DNA of 64,000 nt, taken from Ricordea florida (taxonomy: Eukaryota > Cnidaria > Anthozoa > Corallimorpharia > Ricordeidae). A program made the position numbers and the translations under genes. The stretch is taken from contig OX453272.1 in NCBI GenBank assembly GCA_949710005.1, forward strand, positions 12,866,088 through 12,930,087, in the 5' to 3' direction. Under the pieces are notes generated by a model, which saw only the letters and a program-made list of their open reading frames with translations, ran no database searches and was not told the origin of the DNA. This document shows positions 30,953 to 42,784 of this stretch, one piece after another; positions within the stretch are counted from its first letter, which is position 1; each line of letters begins with the position of its first letter.

Positions 30953-32938
30953 ATGGGTAAACAAAAAAAATTCAAGGTGGCGGCGGATTCTGTTGAGCTT
31001 GACTCCCACTGGTTAAAATCCTTGGAAAAAGTTCCTAAAGTGTCTTCCATCGCCATTGCAAAACACTTGACAGGCTGTGGGAAAAAAGGGGTTGGAGAGA
31101 AAGGCTATAAATTTTTCACAGAAAATTATATACATAATGTTTTCGTGAAAGAGGACGATCGCGGATCGGGTTTCGTAAAGGCCCTCTGTTTCCGGAGCCA
31201 AAGAAAAAGCAAAGCTCCACATGCAGTGAATATTACATTGAAAAGTGAAGATGGAAGAGGAATTGTCACCGAAGCAAAATGTTCATGTAAAGCTGGGTAA
31301 GTCCTAACAAATGAGCTAGACTATATACCGGTACTCTGACTGTGATGCCAAACATTGGTTATTACGTATAAATGACAATAATCATATAAAGCGCATGTGG
31401 AAGATATTATGAATGTAATGTATCAACTACACAGATCTCGTGGCAAAACTGGTGAATCTTCAACCACCTTGCCAACTAGTTACTGGCTTGTATTTCATGA
31501 CTGGAATAAAATTACGTCTTTAGCAGACTATACTGTATGTTAGTAGCTGCTGTATTGAAAACCATATAATTTGGTGGTACGTTTTCAAATCTGTACTATA
31601 ATCTATTTTGTAGGGTTGGAGTACATTGCAATCATGTGTTTGGTCTTTTGTACTTGCTGAACCACTGGTGTATGTTAGGAATCAAAGAAATACCAGCCAA
31701 TAAAACCTGTACAAGTGTTCCTCAAGAGTGGCATAAGCCAAGAGGGGATAGCATTGAGCCAGAGCAAGTCACAAAGTGTTCATTTAGCAAGGCTTCTTCT
31801 GACAAGGATGGCAAACGAAAATTACATCCAGTCACTTGCAAACTTTATGATGCTCGAGGAAGAGACCTAAGGCTAAGTGGGTGGAAACAAAAAAGTGTAA
31901 TGGAGATGTGTCAATATCTGTCAATTGAAGAGAAAAGGTCTCCTTTTACATACCTGTTAAGTGACCAGGAATATTCTACAAAAGTTCATACTGTGTTTGG
32001 AAACACTCCCCTCGGTTTAACTTTGGCTTACCAACTAACAGATTTAAAGCCAAATAAGACTAATTTTAATTTTTACCATCCAGATAACTCTTTGCTCCCA
32101 CCAGACCAACACCCACAAGAAGTTCTTACTTTTCCCAAAATCCCAATGCTTGCTTCTTGTAATCAATTGTTTAGTTTACCTGAAGAGTTTTCTGATACCA
32201 CAGAACCCATCTTGCAACAGATCAACATAAATATTGAACAGGCCTGGCACCTTCAGAACAACACAGTTGCTCAAGCTCAGGACAAGAGATGGTTTCAAGA
32301 AAGAGAAATTCGTCTCACTGCTTCAAATTTTGGAAAAGTGCTTTACAGAAAAAAAGGAACCATCTGAATCATTCATGAAAAGTATTTTTGAACCAAAGGA
32401 CTTGTCCAAAGTCTCATCAATTCGGCATGGCAAGACCAATGAAGTCATAGTAAGATCTCTTTATGCAAGAAAGATGCAAAAACAATCGCATAAGAACTTT
32501 ACTGTATATGACTGTGGGTTAGTAGTAAATCCCTCCTACCCCTACCTTGGTGCCAGCCCTGATGGCAAAGTATTTGATCCTTCATCAACCAGCCCATTTG
32601 GATTAATTGAAATCAAGTGCCCATACACCTGGAGAAACAATTCAATAGAAGAGGCTTGTCAAGATCCTAACTTCCCTTGTGCAATGATTAATGGATTTCC
32701 CAGATTAAAACGAGATCATAAGCAAGGGTATTATGCACAAGGACAGCTTGCCCTCAGTGGCTTGCCATGGTGTGATTTTGTAGTGTATCTTTCTGGATCA
32801 CACAGCCTTTGTGTAGAGCGAATTTATTTTGATGCTGACAATTGGAACAACACACTTCTGCCTAAATTGACCTCATTTTATTTCAAACATGCTATTGATA
32901 AGAAAAGAATGTGCAGTCAGGCAAATGTTACAATCTGA
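30953..32938 (+). CDS. SWIM zinc finger + YqaJ-type exonuclease protein of ISL2EU
   Basis: Exon 1 is 30953-31296 (ATG inside the TIR; donor GTAAGT); exon 2 is 31614-32938 (acceptor TTTTGTAG). The splice joins the SWIM motif CSCKAG|VGVHCNHV (C-x-C...C-x-H). The C-terminal half is a lambda-exonuclease/YqaJ-like nuclease: REIRLTASNFGKVLYRKK, RHGKTNEVIVRSLYARKM, PYLGASPDGKVFDP and the catalytic LIEIKCPYTW (E-x-K). A one-base excess in an A7 run near 32348-32355 shifts the frame, and the exon then stays open to 32938. Removing that base restores the frame, so sequencing error is possible. The protein presumably processes transposon DNA ends; its exact role is not established. Confidence 0.85.
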
Positions 32939-33191
32939 GAAACTTATCAAAGTGCAAGATGCACAAAAGTAATGACCTTTAACTTACTCATATTTGCTTA
33001 CTTATACATATTCATAAGTGTTGAAATGTCGAAAGAAAAGTTTTATACTTAATGACATTTGTATCTAACTCAGTTAAGTATTGCTGCTTTTTATGGTGGA
33101 AAGCATTATTACTGCATTCAACATCTCCAGTGTAAAAGCTTTAAGCAGTTCATTCAGAAAGTTCAGTTCTAGTTTCTTGTAGCAGCACATG

Positions 33192-34520
33192 TTAATCATC
33201 CTCTTCATCAGTTAAAACAGGATTCATGAAGTTTGAAAGCAAGCAACAAACTGTCCAGAGCTGATTAATGGTACCCAATGAACTAATTGGTATTCTTGTG
33301 TTAAAAATGAGAAAATTTCTGAGTTTTCCTATAGCTCTCTCTATGTGAATCTGGTGTTTTGCAATTGTTTGGGTTCTAATGACCTCATTTTCATTAAACT
33401 GTGGTTTGTCTTTCAAAAAGGGAGGAATATTCAGTTGAAGTCCTATCTTCTTCAAGTCTTCTTCAATATCAAAGCCTTTGTCCGCCATGATACTATCACC
33501 ATCTTCAACTTCTGACACTTCTTTTTTGCTTGACAGTGACTCAAGAAATCCACTTCTTGTGACAATTTGTTTATCAGATATTGATCCTGTGTATAATTGT
33601 GACACAAACATAAAACCTCCCTTTGGATCAACACCTACAAGGGATTTCAAAGTGTTTGTAGATTTATAATTTGAGTAACTTTGGGACTGAAGTACAAGTG
33701 AAGATGGGCACTGAATTTTCAACTCAGTGCAGTCTATGATTATGATGTTATTAGGATATTCCTCTTTGAATTTTTTAGGCATGTTATCCAATATAACCCT
33801 CCTATGGGGCCACACTTTGAGAGTACCAAGGCGGATGTAGAAAAAGTTGAGCCACGTGATAAATATATTGGAAACTGTTGCTTCTGAAACCCTAAATCTT
33901 ATGGCCAAGTCTAGATTTGTAAGTCCCAAGCGAAGTTTCATAAGCACTAAAAGAAACTCGTCTTCTACCGTTAAAATCTGATTTCTTTCAGTGCCAGAGT
34001 CTGAGTCTGAATCACTACCATCGCTTTGTGCATACTCTCCATCTGAATCAAATAACAAGGAGGTATCAATTCTTTTGTTTTTGCTTACTTTTGTATTCCA
34101 GTGTACGATATTCTTTCTCTCTCCCCCTGGAAGTACAAATTTTAAAACGTCTTGAAATTTTGCGTAGTTATTAAATTCAGTTAGATGACTGAAGTAATTC
34201 TCTTCTCGTGCTTGAGTAAAAAATCTTCTCGTCGGAAATTCTCCGAACAAACTTTGGTATATGCTGAAACCTTGAAATCTTTTTTAGGATCTCTTTTAAT
34301 TCTTGAAATCCATACCTTGAAACGAAACAGTAACAAGCTTTAGCAGGTGATCAAGTTCATCAAAGATGTCACGAAACTGACATCCGATCGTCTATATTTT
34401 TGAAAGTTATCAAATTTCGCCTACCTTGAAGAGTTGTTTATCATTGGGAAAACCATGGAAAGATAATTCTTCGTTAGTGGAGTTATTGTAGCAATTATAC
34501 ACACAGCAGTAATGCACCAT
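33192..34520 (-). CDS. THAP-domain DDE transposase of ISL2EU
   Basis: Exon 1 is 34425-34520 (MVHYCCVYNCYNNSTNEELS, donor GTAGGC); exon 2 starts at 34315 after TTTCAAG and continues VWISRIKRDPKKDFKVSAYT and KVCSENF. Together they form a THAP zinc finger, but the final His ligand of the usual C-S-E-H is Asn. A frameshift near 34215-34250 leads to the transposase frame: an HTH (LTNLDLAIRFRVSEATVSNI), the first Asp block IIIDCTELKIQ, YKSTNTLKSLVGVDPKGG, the second Asp block DSIMADKGFDIEEDL and the Glu/His block HQIHIERAIGKLRNF. It ends in an acidic tail. It converges on the nuclease gene with a 250-bp gap. Confidence 0.87.
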
Positions 34521-34639
34521 TATCGAGAACAGAGTCAAGCGAAACACTTTACGTCTCTTGAAAGCGTGTTTGTTTACCCATTTCGAGTCACGTGATCGGT
34601 TGATGACGTATGAAGCTAAAGAGGTCTATTGCTTGTAAT

Positions 34640-35260
34640 GTTAAGTCTGTCATTGTTACATCTCTCATTGTTACATATGTCCAGTCTTGTGGTAGTGTTT
34701 GTTGTTGAGGTTGTAGAGTCAGTTGTCATGTTCTCCTCAATTATTTCCTGAAATGCTGGCAAAGTGTTGGTTGTTATACTCCGTTGTGTAAAGCCATCAA
34801 ATGTCTGTAAATTGTTTGTTGCTGTGTCAAGTTTGATGTTTTGATCAGTCAGGCAATACACAGTTTGTAAATTGTTTGTTGCTGCATATGTCATAGACTG
34901 TTGGGTAGGTAACATTTTTGTTGTTTCAAGTGTCATATTCTGTTGGGTCAAGTAATGAAAGGTTGGTAAAGTATCTGTTTTTATTGTTGCATCTGAAGTC
35001 ACATCTAGTTTGGTTGGTAAGGTAGTTGCTTTGAATGTTGTGTTCTGGTTGGTTGTTTAAGTGTTTGTGCTGTTGCTGTTGTTGTGTGAATTGTCATGTT
35101 ATGTTGGGTTGTTAATTTAGTTGTTGGTGTGTCAACTGTCAGGGTCTGTTTTGCTAAAGAAGAGCTTTCTGCTGGGTTGGTAATGTGTTTGTTAATGTGC
35201 CAAGTTCTGTTGGGTCAGTATTGCATTTGTTGTTGATGTTGATGTTGTTGATATTTTTCC
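34640..35260 (-). repeat. Degenerate Thr/Gln-rich ~20-residue repeat region
   Basis: On the minus strand imperfect units such as LTQQNMTLETTKMLP, TQQSMTYAATNNLQT, LTDQNIKLDTATNNL and LTTQHNMTIHTTT follow each other, about 50-60 nt apart, through 35002 and in a shifted frame to about 35260. It could be a mucin-like coding minisatellite or a simple decayed tandem repeat. It begins immediately outside the ISL2EU right end. Confidence 0.5.
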
Positions 35261-35567
35261 ATCAAAAGTTATGGTCTTTTTGTGTTGAGTCATCTGTCCA
35301 CTCGACCATATCCTTTCTTAGTAAAGACAGTTGTTGCAGCACAAATATTTCCTCTTTTTCAGTGAGAACTATGCTTGATTTTGCTATATTTTTTTAACCT
35401 ACTTCTTGGTCATTTGGTCACTTGCAGCTGGCTTTCCATCATCAAGGATTTTTACTTTCTGTGAAATAAAATATTTTTGGTTAAAATATTGTCAGTTACA
35501 ATTTTTCAGTGAACTACAACAACCCCTTTCAATATTTTGTAACTGATTATAGAGTCTTTTCTGTCAG

Positions 35568-35732
35568 TTTGGGCCCTGTGACATTGAAGGTCCTGGGGAA
35601 TTTACTCAGTTAACCCAACTCAGAAATGCCACCATGCCCTCACCTCGCTTTGACAGCCACAAATTTCTTTTTGTATCAGATGACGTTCCCTTGAACCTTG
35701 GGCACGAGCGTGCCAAAGAGAACACATCTTGA
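35568..35732 (+). CDS. Putative terminal exon, function unknown
   Basis: A TTTTCTGTCAG acceptor precedes a 54-codon open frame (FGPCDIEGPGEFTQLTQLRN, then MPSPRFDSHKFLFVSDDVPL) ending in TGA at 35730. Codon content looks genuine, but no upstream exon or domain was recognised and a competing minus-strand exon-like stretch lies at 35405-35460. Treat as tentative. Confidence 0.3.
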   Translation, partial: FGPCDIEGPGEFTQLTQLRNATMPSPRFDSHKFLFVSDDVPLNLGHERAKENTS

Positions 35733-35972
35733 TTGACACATGACTTGATGTTTTGTAGGTGGCCCAATAGTTATCAGAATATCAAAAATGCCAGAAAAAA
35801 TTACCACCATGTTTTTGTTCCATGTTTATTTACGTTCCTGCAACACATGGGACAATCTTTGAATGAGATGTGGGGAAGACGTTCAGGAAAAGGAAATTGG
35901 TTGGACCGAAACCATGAAATAGATCATGAAGAAGTGCAAAATAGTCGCTTTTTGGAGGCTCCATATAAATGA

Positions 35973-36887
35973 ACAATGCATTACATTATAAGAAGCGTAC
36001 AAATGAGTGCATAACTGTCACTAAATATGCGGTGGTTGGTTGAGAAATTCATCAATAGTCAAGTCTGATCGGCCAAATTTCCAGTTCGTCGTTTAACAAG
36101 CCAAATGCAACAACAAGGTACATCACCTTGCTCGCTTCTTTGAGAAAGTGGACTCTCAGCTACCGTCACGCTTAATGATGCTCATTAGCCAGCTACTAAA
36201 AATACAATGTGCCCGTAAACTTGGGCCATTCTTGTAGCTCCGCGGTTGAAAAATAGCTATGTCAGAATGACATTTTCAGAATCCTTGAACCTTCAGTGCT
36301 TTAGGACTGCTCCACTTAACATGATAGTTTCAAATAAAGAGTCACGAAATGCTATGGATCATTTATAGGTAGAAGATCACTCCGAAAACGTAAAAACGGC
36401 TGGGAGTCAATGGGTCAATCCTTTGCAGCCCAAATTTATTTTGGAATTTACTTAGGATTTCCAGTACTAAAAAGCTTAAAATCTATGAAATATTTAAGTT
36501 TGAGGATATGAATATCAAACTTGTACAAGAACCTCTTTAACAAATATACTTAATACTGTAGGGTTCAGATAAATGTTTTTTGTTAATTGCACTTGTCACA
36601 TTATGTCAAAGTTAATGAGTAGTGTCGCACATAATATACAGGATATACAAGAGCGTTTTCCTCCTTGCTTTGCAACCTTCCACTTTTTTAGGAAAATTAT
36701 AGAATGTTTTTTTTTCTAGCAAAATTGACATTTTATCACGCAGGGTGACATGTCACCCAATCTAGCAGAACCAGAAAGTTGACACAGATAATAAAAATGC
36801 AATTTTTGGACTGGAAAGCATTATTTTATACACAGTAAAATTAGTTTCCATGCTTTTAAAGACATTTTGCACAATGTAGGGTTGAAC
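35973..36887. other. No recognisable gene
   Basis: GGCTGGGAGTCAATGGGTCAA near 36398-36417 resembles a degenerate inverted terminus of TTAA-type elements (TTAACCCTTTGACTCCC). Nothing else was recognised. Confidence 0.35.
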
Positions 36888-38277
<1,390 letters not shown>

Positions 38278-38504
38278 AGCATTTGATGGCCCTACAGCTT
38301 GCGAGAAGCCAGGAATATCATATGTGGCGCGATTTAGGGAGAGCGTTTTGCTGTGGGGCTCCTTGTAGGGCCTGACAAGCCCTACAAGATGGTTGGCAGT
38401 ACTTCAAAATACAGTTGCTAAGAGCATCATATAGGTGCCTTTGTGCACAGTTAGGTTAAAAGTCATTTGCTGATGGCTGGCAGTAAATAAAAATACACAA
38501 CAGT

Positions 38505-38880
38505 CCTGCAAGCCCTACATGTCCTACCAGTCCCACAAGCCCTACAAGCCCTACATGTCCTACAAGCCCTACATGTCCTACAAGCCCTACATGTCCTACA
38601 ACCCTACAAGTCCTACAAGCCCTACATGTCGTACAAGCCCTACAAGCCCTACATGTCCTACAAGTCCTACAAGCCCTACAAGTCCTACAAGCCCTTCAAG
38701 TCCTACAAGCCCTACATGTCCTACATGTCCTACATGTCCTACAAGCCCTACAATCCCTACATGTCCTTCAAGTCCTACAAGCCCTACATGTCCTACATGC
38801 CCTACAAGCCATAGAAGCCCTATAAGTCCAACAAGTCCTTCATGTCCCACAAGCCCTACATGTCCTACAAGCCATATAAC
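38505..38880 (+). repeat. Minisatellite, ~9-bp units CCTACAAGC/CCTACATGT
   Basis: About 40 tandem units of 9 bp alternate as CCTACAAGC and CCTACATGT with point variants. Every frame stays open on both strands (Pro-Thr-Ser, Tyr-Lys-Pro, or Val-Gly-Leu repeats), so the long ORFs here are by-products of the repeat. A few isolated units (GCCCTACAAG) also occur near 38370-38395. Confidence 0.9.
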
Positions 38881-38989
38881 AAATGTGGCAGGAAAATTAA
38901 ACTTTTTAACTAGACGCACATCGTCAGGCTTTCTTTTGAATAAGTTGACATTTTTAGTCATGTTGTTGGGGATATACTTCATGTCAGTA

Positions 38990-39040
38990 TGCCATATAGT
39001 CTCCCGCATCCATCACAATGGTGTGGGAGACTATATGGCA
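38990..39040. other. Strong inverted repeat (hairpin)
   Basis: TGCCATATAGTCTCCC (38990-39005) is followed after 19 nt by its exact complement GGGAGACTATATGGCA (39025-39040). A 16-bp perfect stem is far beyond chance at this spacing. Function unknown; it may be the core of a small foldback element or a terminator-like RNA hairpin. Confidence 0.8.
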
Positions 39041-39654
39041 TAGTGGGAGGGTTTATACTTAATGCAAGTATGCTATATACAGTACCGGACAGAAGTAACC
39101 TAACAGGGAACATGTTACTGGATGCTTAAGGAATGCTAACTGGAATGCTATGCGTTCCCCATTTTATCAAAGTTGCAGTTAAGGTAATGCATTCTTGAAC
39201 ACATTCTCGAAAGCTATAGGGAACGCTTTCCAATGTGCATGCTTAACGCCGTGAGTTTTTGGGTGTGTAATTTAGGACACCATACACCAAAATGACAGAG
39301 AGAACTCTCAAACTAGGTAAGTAGAAATCGCTTTGTTTTGCTTAATAAATGAAGTTCAGCTTCAGCTTCAGCTTCTCACAAGTAAATTTAAGCTTAACTC
39401 AAGTTAAACGACCTTCTCTCACGGTTTCAACAACTCAAAAACCTCCTCAATTTGTTGGTGAAAAGTTCCAAAGTGAAGATAAAACTGCCCTTGCCAAATT
39501 GGCATTGCGGAAGAAGGACAAGACGTCATCAAAGTCATCTCTGTCGGATAAAAAGCGTTAACATCTTTTACTAATTGGGAATATTTTGTCCCACACCATG
39601 TTTGTTGTATGTGAAGAGCAGTCAAGAGGCCGTCTATAGCTTGGTGTGGAACAA
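39041..39654. other. No firm gene
   Basis: A 70-codon plus-strand frame (39349-39561) is Ser/Lys-rich. An ATG at 39291 with a nearby GTAAGT donor could be a tiny first exon (MTERTLKL). Neither is convincing alone. Confidence 0.25.
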
Positions 39655-42000
39655 TTAATAATGCACTCTCTGGACAACGAGGAGGCCATCATCTGCAACT
39701 GACGCAACTTGTAAATAACGTTTGATGTCCTTTATGTTTCTGACTTTTTTGGAAGGTCTTGTACCCTGGATGAGGTGAGCGTGTGTGTGACGAAGATCTG
39801 GGCACTGACTGAACAGCCAACCCGGCGGGCCAGCTGGTAAAGGGAAGGCCAACATTGCCTTGAAGGACAGAAACGGCTTGGACAACAGAGTAACTGGTTT
39901 GAGAAATGAAAGAGCACACCTGACAAGTCTCGTTTTCATAGGCAGTGGCATTTCGGTTTGCAAAGTCTGATGGGAGGATAGCAACACCAGAGATGTGCCT
40001 GACTGAAGCCTGGTAGTGGCTCACAACAGACACATGAGGGCTGGCAGAAATCCCCCGTGGCAGAGCTTCTCATATGCCTGAACGCAAGGCTTACTGTCAG
40101 TAAGAATGCAAGACTTTTTAACTGAGAGAATAAGATACAGGCTAAAGTGCTTTATTGCAGCCGCAATGGAGAGAGCTTCTACTTCACATGGAAGCCACGT
40201 TGTTTGGGAGCCCCGCAACTTGGTGCTGAAGAAGCCAGCAAGATGCAACTTGTCTCCATACGTCATGTAGAGGGTGGCACCAATTCCAGGGTCCCTGACT
40301 GCTCCATCGGTTACAATCCATAGCCATACAATCCAAAGGTATTTGGTAAAAGGCGCTTGTCAGGTCTGTGACGATATGTGACCACTGGGCGATGTGATGC
40401 AGGGTGGAGTCAACATCAGGCAGCAAGGATGGTTGGGGCTTACTGCACCTGCCTACACAGCGAAGGCAGTGACAAGACAAGACCTAACCTTGGGTTTGTT
40501 TACAAGGAAAGAAGGGTTCAGGTATTTTACAGTGATACCAACATCCTCTGGGCATTGAAAGACGCCTAGTTGCTTTAGGTGGTCAAACTTCTCTTGGAGC
40601 TCTACAAGTTTATCGTGGGCATATTGGGGGAGGCGGCCTTTCCGCTATGGGGGCTCGACAGGACCTATGTTGATCGTTGCTTGGTACGGCCCTGGGGATC
40701 CATTGTAACCTGGGAACTGAGGGTCAAATTTGGAGTCATATTCACTGAGCAGAGATCGGAAGTTGGCTCTGACAGTCTCAGGTAGGAGGTTGTCTGGGTC
40801 TACCTAGATGGAAGCGGAGTGACTGGCATGAGAGGGTGGTAACGAGCGCTGAGTAGGAGATGGACTTGCTGGTGGCTCCTCTTTTGGTTTGAAGACAGGG
40901 GTGACCTGGCAGAAGTGTTCATGGCGCTTGAGTATTTGAGGCTCCGTTGACTGGTTTGGTATGCGTATAGGCTGCAAAACACTGGAAACGACACTGGGTT
41001 GGGGCTACAGCTGAGAGGGAGTGAGATTATGTAAACTAGGTGCATCAGTACGGGGCTCAAGTGCGTACTCTGAATCAGGGGGAGCGTCGTCTGGGAACTG
41101 TACTTCCAAGAATTCTCCAGGCCAAACAGTCTTCGAAGGAGTAGGGGCACGGAGTACAAAGGCTCTGCGAACAGTTGTGAGGGGACTGGGTGGGGCCTTG
41201 GACCCATATGTGAAGATAGAGCCATTGCCGAGTGGCACCTCTCTTTTGGCAGGTTGCACGGCGATGTCGCTTGCCTCCATAAAAAGAGTCCCGGCAAGCA
41301 CTTCGACATCAAGGTCCTCTACAACAAGTCCCTCAAATGTAAAGTCTCTGTTGTTACGGATGAAGGTTACTCGAATTTCTCCAACTACCTGAAGCTGAGA
41401 AGAGCCATCAGCCTGCTGGATGGACTGAGCACTTGATATGAAGAAACATCCCTTGTGTTTCGCAGTATAGTGACGGATCATATTTCCAGTTGCTTGGCTG
41501 TCAATGGTGACATGTATAACACGGTGGCCATGAAAGACGTCCATACAAGGAGATTGATGGGTCTGGACATGGTAGGCAACAGCATAGGGGGTAGGCAAAT
41601 TGGTTTCAGAACAGGGTGCATCAGGATCGACGTTGCAGTTGGTGTCTTGTTCGTCGTCTAGGATGCCAACGATCTGTCTCGCTTTTACCATGAAGTGCCT
41701 GTCATTGTCAGGGAGGAAGGTACACTGACTGATGCTGACACGGGGATTTCCTTGAATTACCTGACAACTTCCGGTTTGTGTCCACACTTTTCAGTGGGGC
41801 TGGAGTATCCTCTCCAGGGCGCGAAGCCTGGGCCAGAATATGGAGATCCTAGGTGGTCCAATCGTCAGGATCCCCCTCTCGACCTTGCTGACAGGGTCCA
41901 AAAGAATGCGAAGCATGATGTTTGGCATCAGTTTGGCTGCAGGAGATGCCGGAACGGTGTTACTTGTAGCACTGAACCGCCTGCGGGTCCCCACTCCGGA
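39655..42000 (-). pseudogene. LTR-retroelement pol remnant with RT core deleted
   Basis: Down the minus strand: protease region 41787-41005 (IDSQATGNMIRHYTAKHKGC, where the usual DSG is changed to DSQ; LVVEDLDVEVLAGTLFME); RT entry about 40800-40380 in shifted frames ([47 protein letters not shown]); then directly RNase H 40330-40021 ([54 protein letters not shown]); and the region after RNase H to 39655 ([17 protein letters not shown]). The catalytic palm of RT is missing, as is integrase. It resembles Ty3/gypsy-like cnidarian elements; assignment to superfamily is tentative. Confidence 0.7.
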
Positions 42001-42195
42001 TTTGAAGGTTTACTCCTCCTTTTCCCTCGCGTGGTTTGGTCCGTCAGCTGAGACGGTTTACTGGGGTGTGGCGCTTGGAGCCAGCAGGTGAGAGCTTTGG
42101 GAGGTGGATGAGAACCAGTGTTGTCCGACCACCCTACGAAAGAAGGTGCAGCTGCGGGCAAACAAAGGTACTATTTCTATCCTATCATCATTATC

Positions 42196-42581
42196 CTAAT
42201 CCGAAAGGTCCAGCACTTCAGGAAGCAAATCGTTTGTTTCATTAAAATCCTCTTGAGCAAGTCCTTCGATGTCAGAATTAACACCGTAGTCAGAAATATG
42301 AAAGTTATCATCTAAATACTTCAATATTTTGTCTAGAGTGTAGCACCTCGCAATGATGCTAGGCCTCAAAACTTCCCGGGAAAATCGGCACTCGAAGAAA
42401 GTCGAAAAATTCAACAAAATCAAGGTAAAATTGCTACAAACTAAGAAAAATACAAAATCTAAGATGACGAATACGTTTTTTAGCACAGGGAAGTCTGGGA
42501 ACTAAAACTGGAGAATCTGCTGAACTCAAATCTGTGGTTTGTTAAGTCCGATATATGGGATATTGGGCTATAAAGGGTTAA
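42196..42581 (-). mobile_element. piggyBac-like element 5' end with TTAA and N-terminal coding piece
   Basis: On the minus strand the end reads TTAACCCTTTATAGCCCAAT from the TTAA at 42578-42581. It is followed by a frame containing CYTLDKILKYLDDN and an acidic stretch (SDIEGLAQEDFNETND) of the kind found at piggyBac transposase N-termini. The piece stops at 42196 and no catalytic region follows. Supported by the terminal motif plus composition only. Confidence 0.45.
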
Positions 42582-42610
42582 GTGAATTGCAGTATTTGAT
42601 ACAAGAGTTT

Positions 42611-42679
42611 GTCTGTAAAAATGTTTCACCAGTCTCTGTAAAAATGTTTCACCAGTCTCTGTAAAAATGTTTCACCAGG
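42611..42679 (+). repeat. Tandem repeat, 23 bp x 3
   Basis: Three nearly identical units of TCTCTGTAAAAATGTTTCACCAG lie head to tail between the piggyBac-like end and the ISL2EU-type transposase remnant. Confidence 0.85.
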
Positions 42680-42784
42680 ATTTGAAGAAATGACATTTCA
42701 TATAGCTGAACCTTTCCAAGTGGACATGCCACCATACATGCCTTATATCTGATGCCTTATATTCACTTAAGTGGTCAATCTATT

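Larger units (their letters stand above)
30919..34627. mobile_element. ISL2EU-type DNA transposon, nearly intact
   Basis: The inverted ends begin AGACCTCTTTAGCTTC on both sides and share TCACGTG and GAAATGGGTAAACAAA (30919-30966 and 34571-34627). Both tips are flanked by AT (30917-30918, 34628-34629), the 2-bp target duplication reported for ISL2EU. Inside are two convergent spliced genes: SWIM/YqaJ nuclease-like (plus) and THAP-DDE transposase (minus). That gene pair is the known signature of ISL2EU. One frameshift in each gene is the only damage seen, so this insertion is young or its damage is sequence error. Confidence 0.88.

Noticed and set aside
35405..35462. Minus-strand exon-like stretch (KVKILDDGKPAASDQMTKK)
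   Set aside because: Acceptor present but very short, no partner exon, and opposite to a somewhat better exon candidate.
38505..38880. CRISPR-like array
   Set aside because: Contiguous 9-bp tandem units without spacers; eukaryotic context.
38519..39043. Long ORFs on both strands (Pro-Thr-Ser, Tyr-Lys-Pro and Val-Gly-Leu repeats)
   Set aside because: Translation of the 9-bp minisatellite; openness follows from the unit having no stop in any frame.
40800..41312. 170-codon minus-strand ORF
   Set aside because: Out of frame with the retropepsin-RT reading that is supported by motifs.
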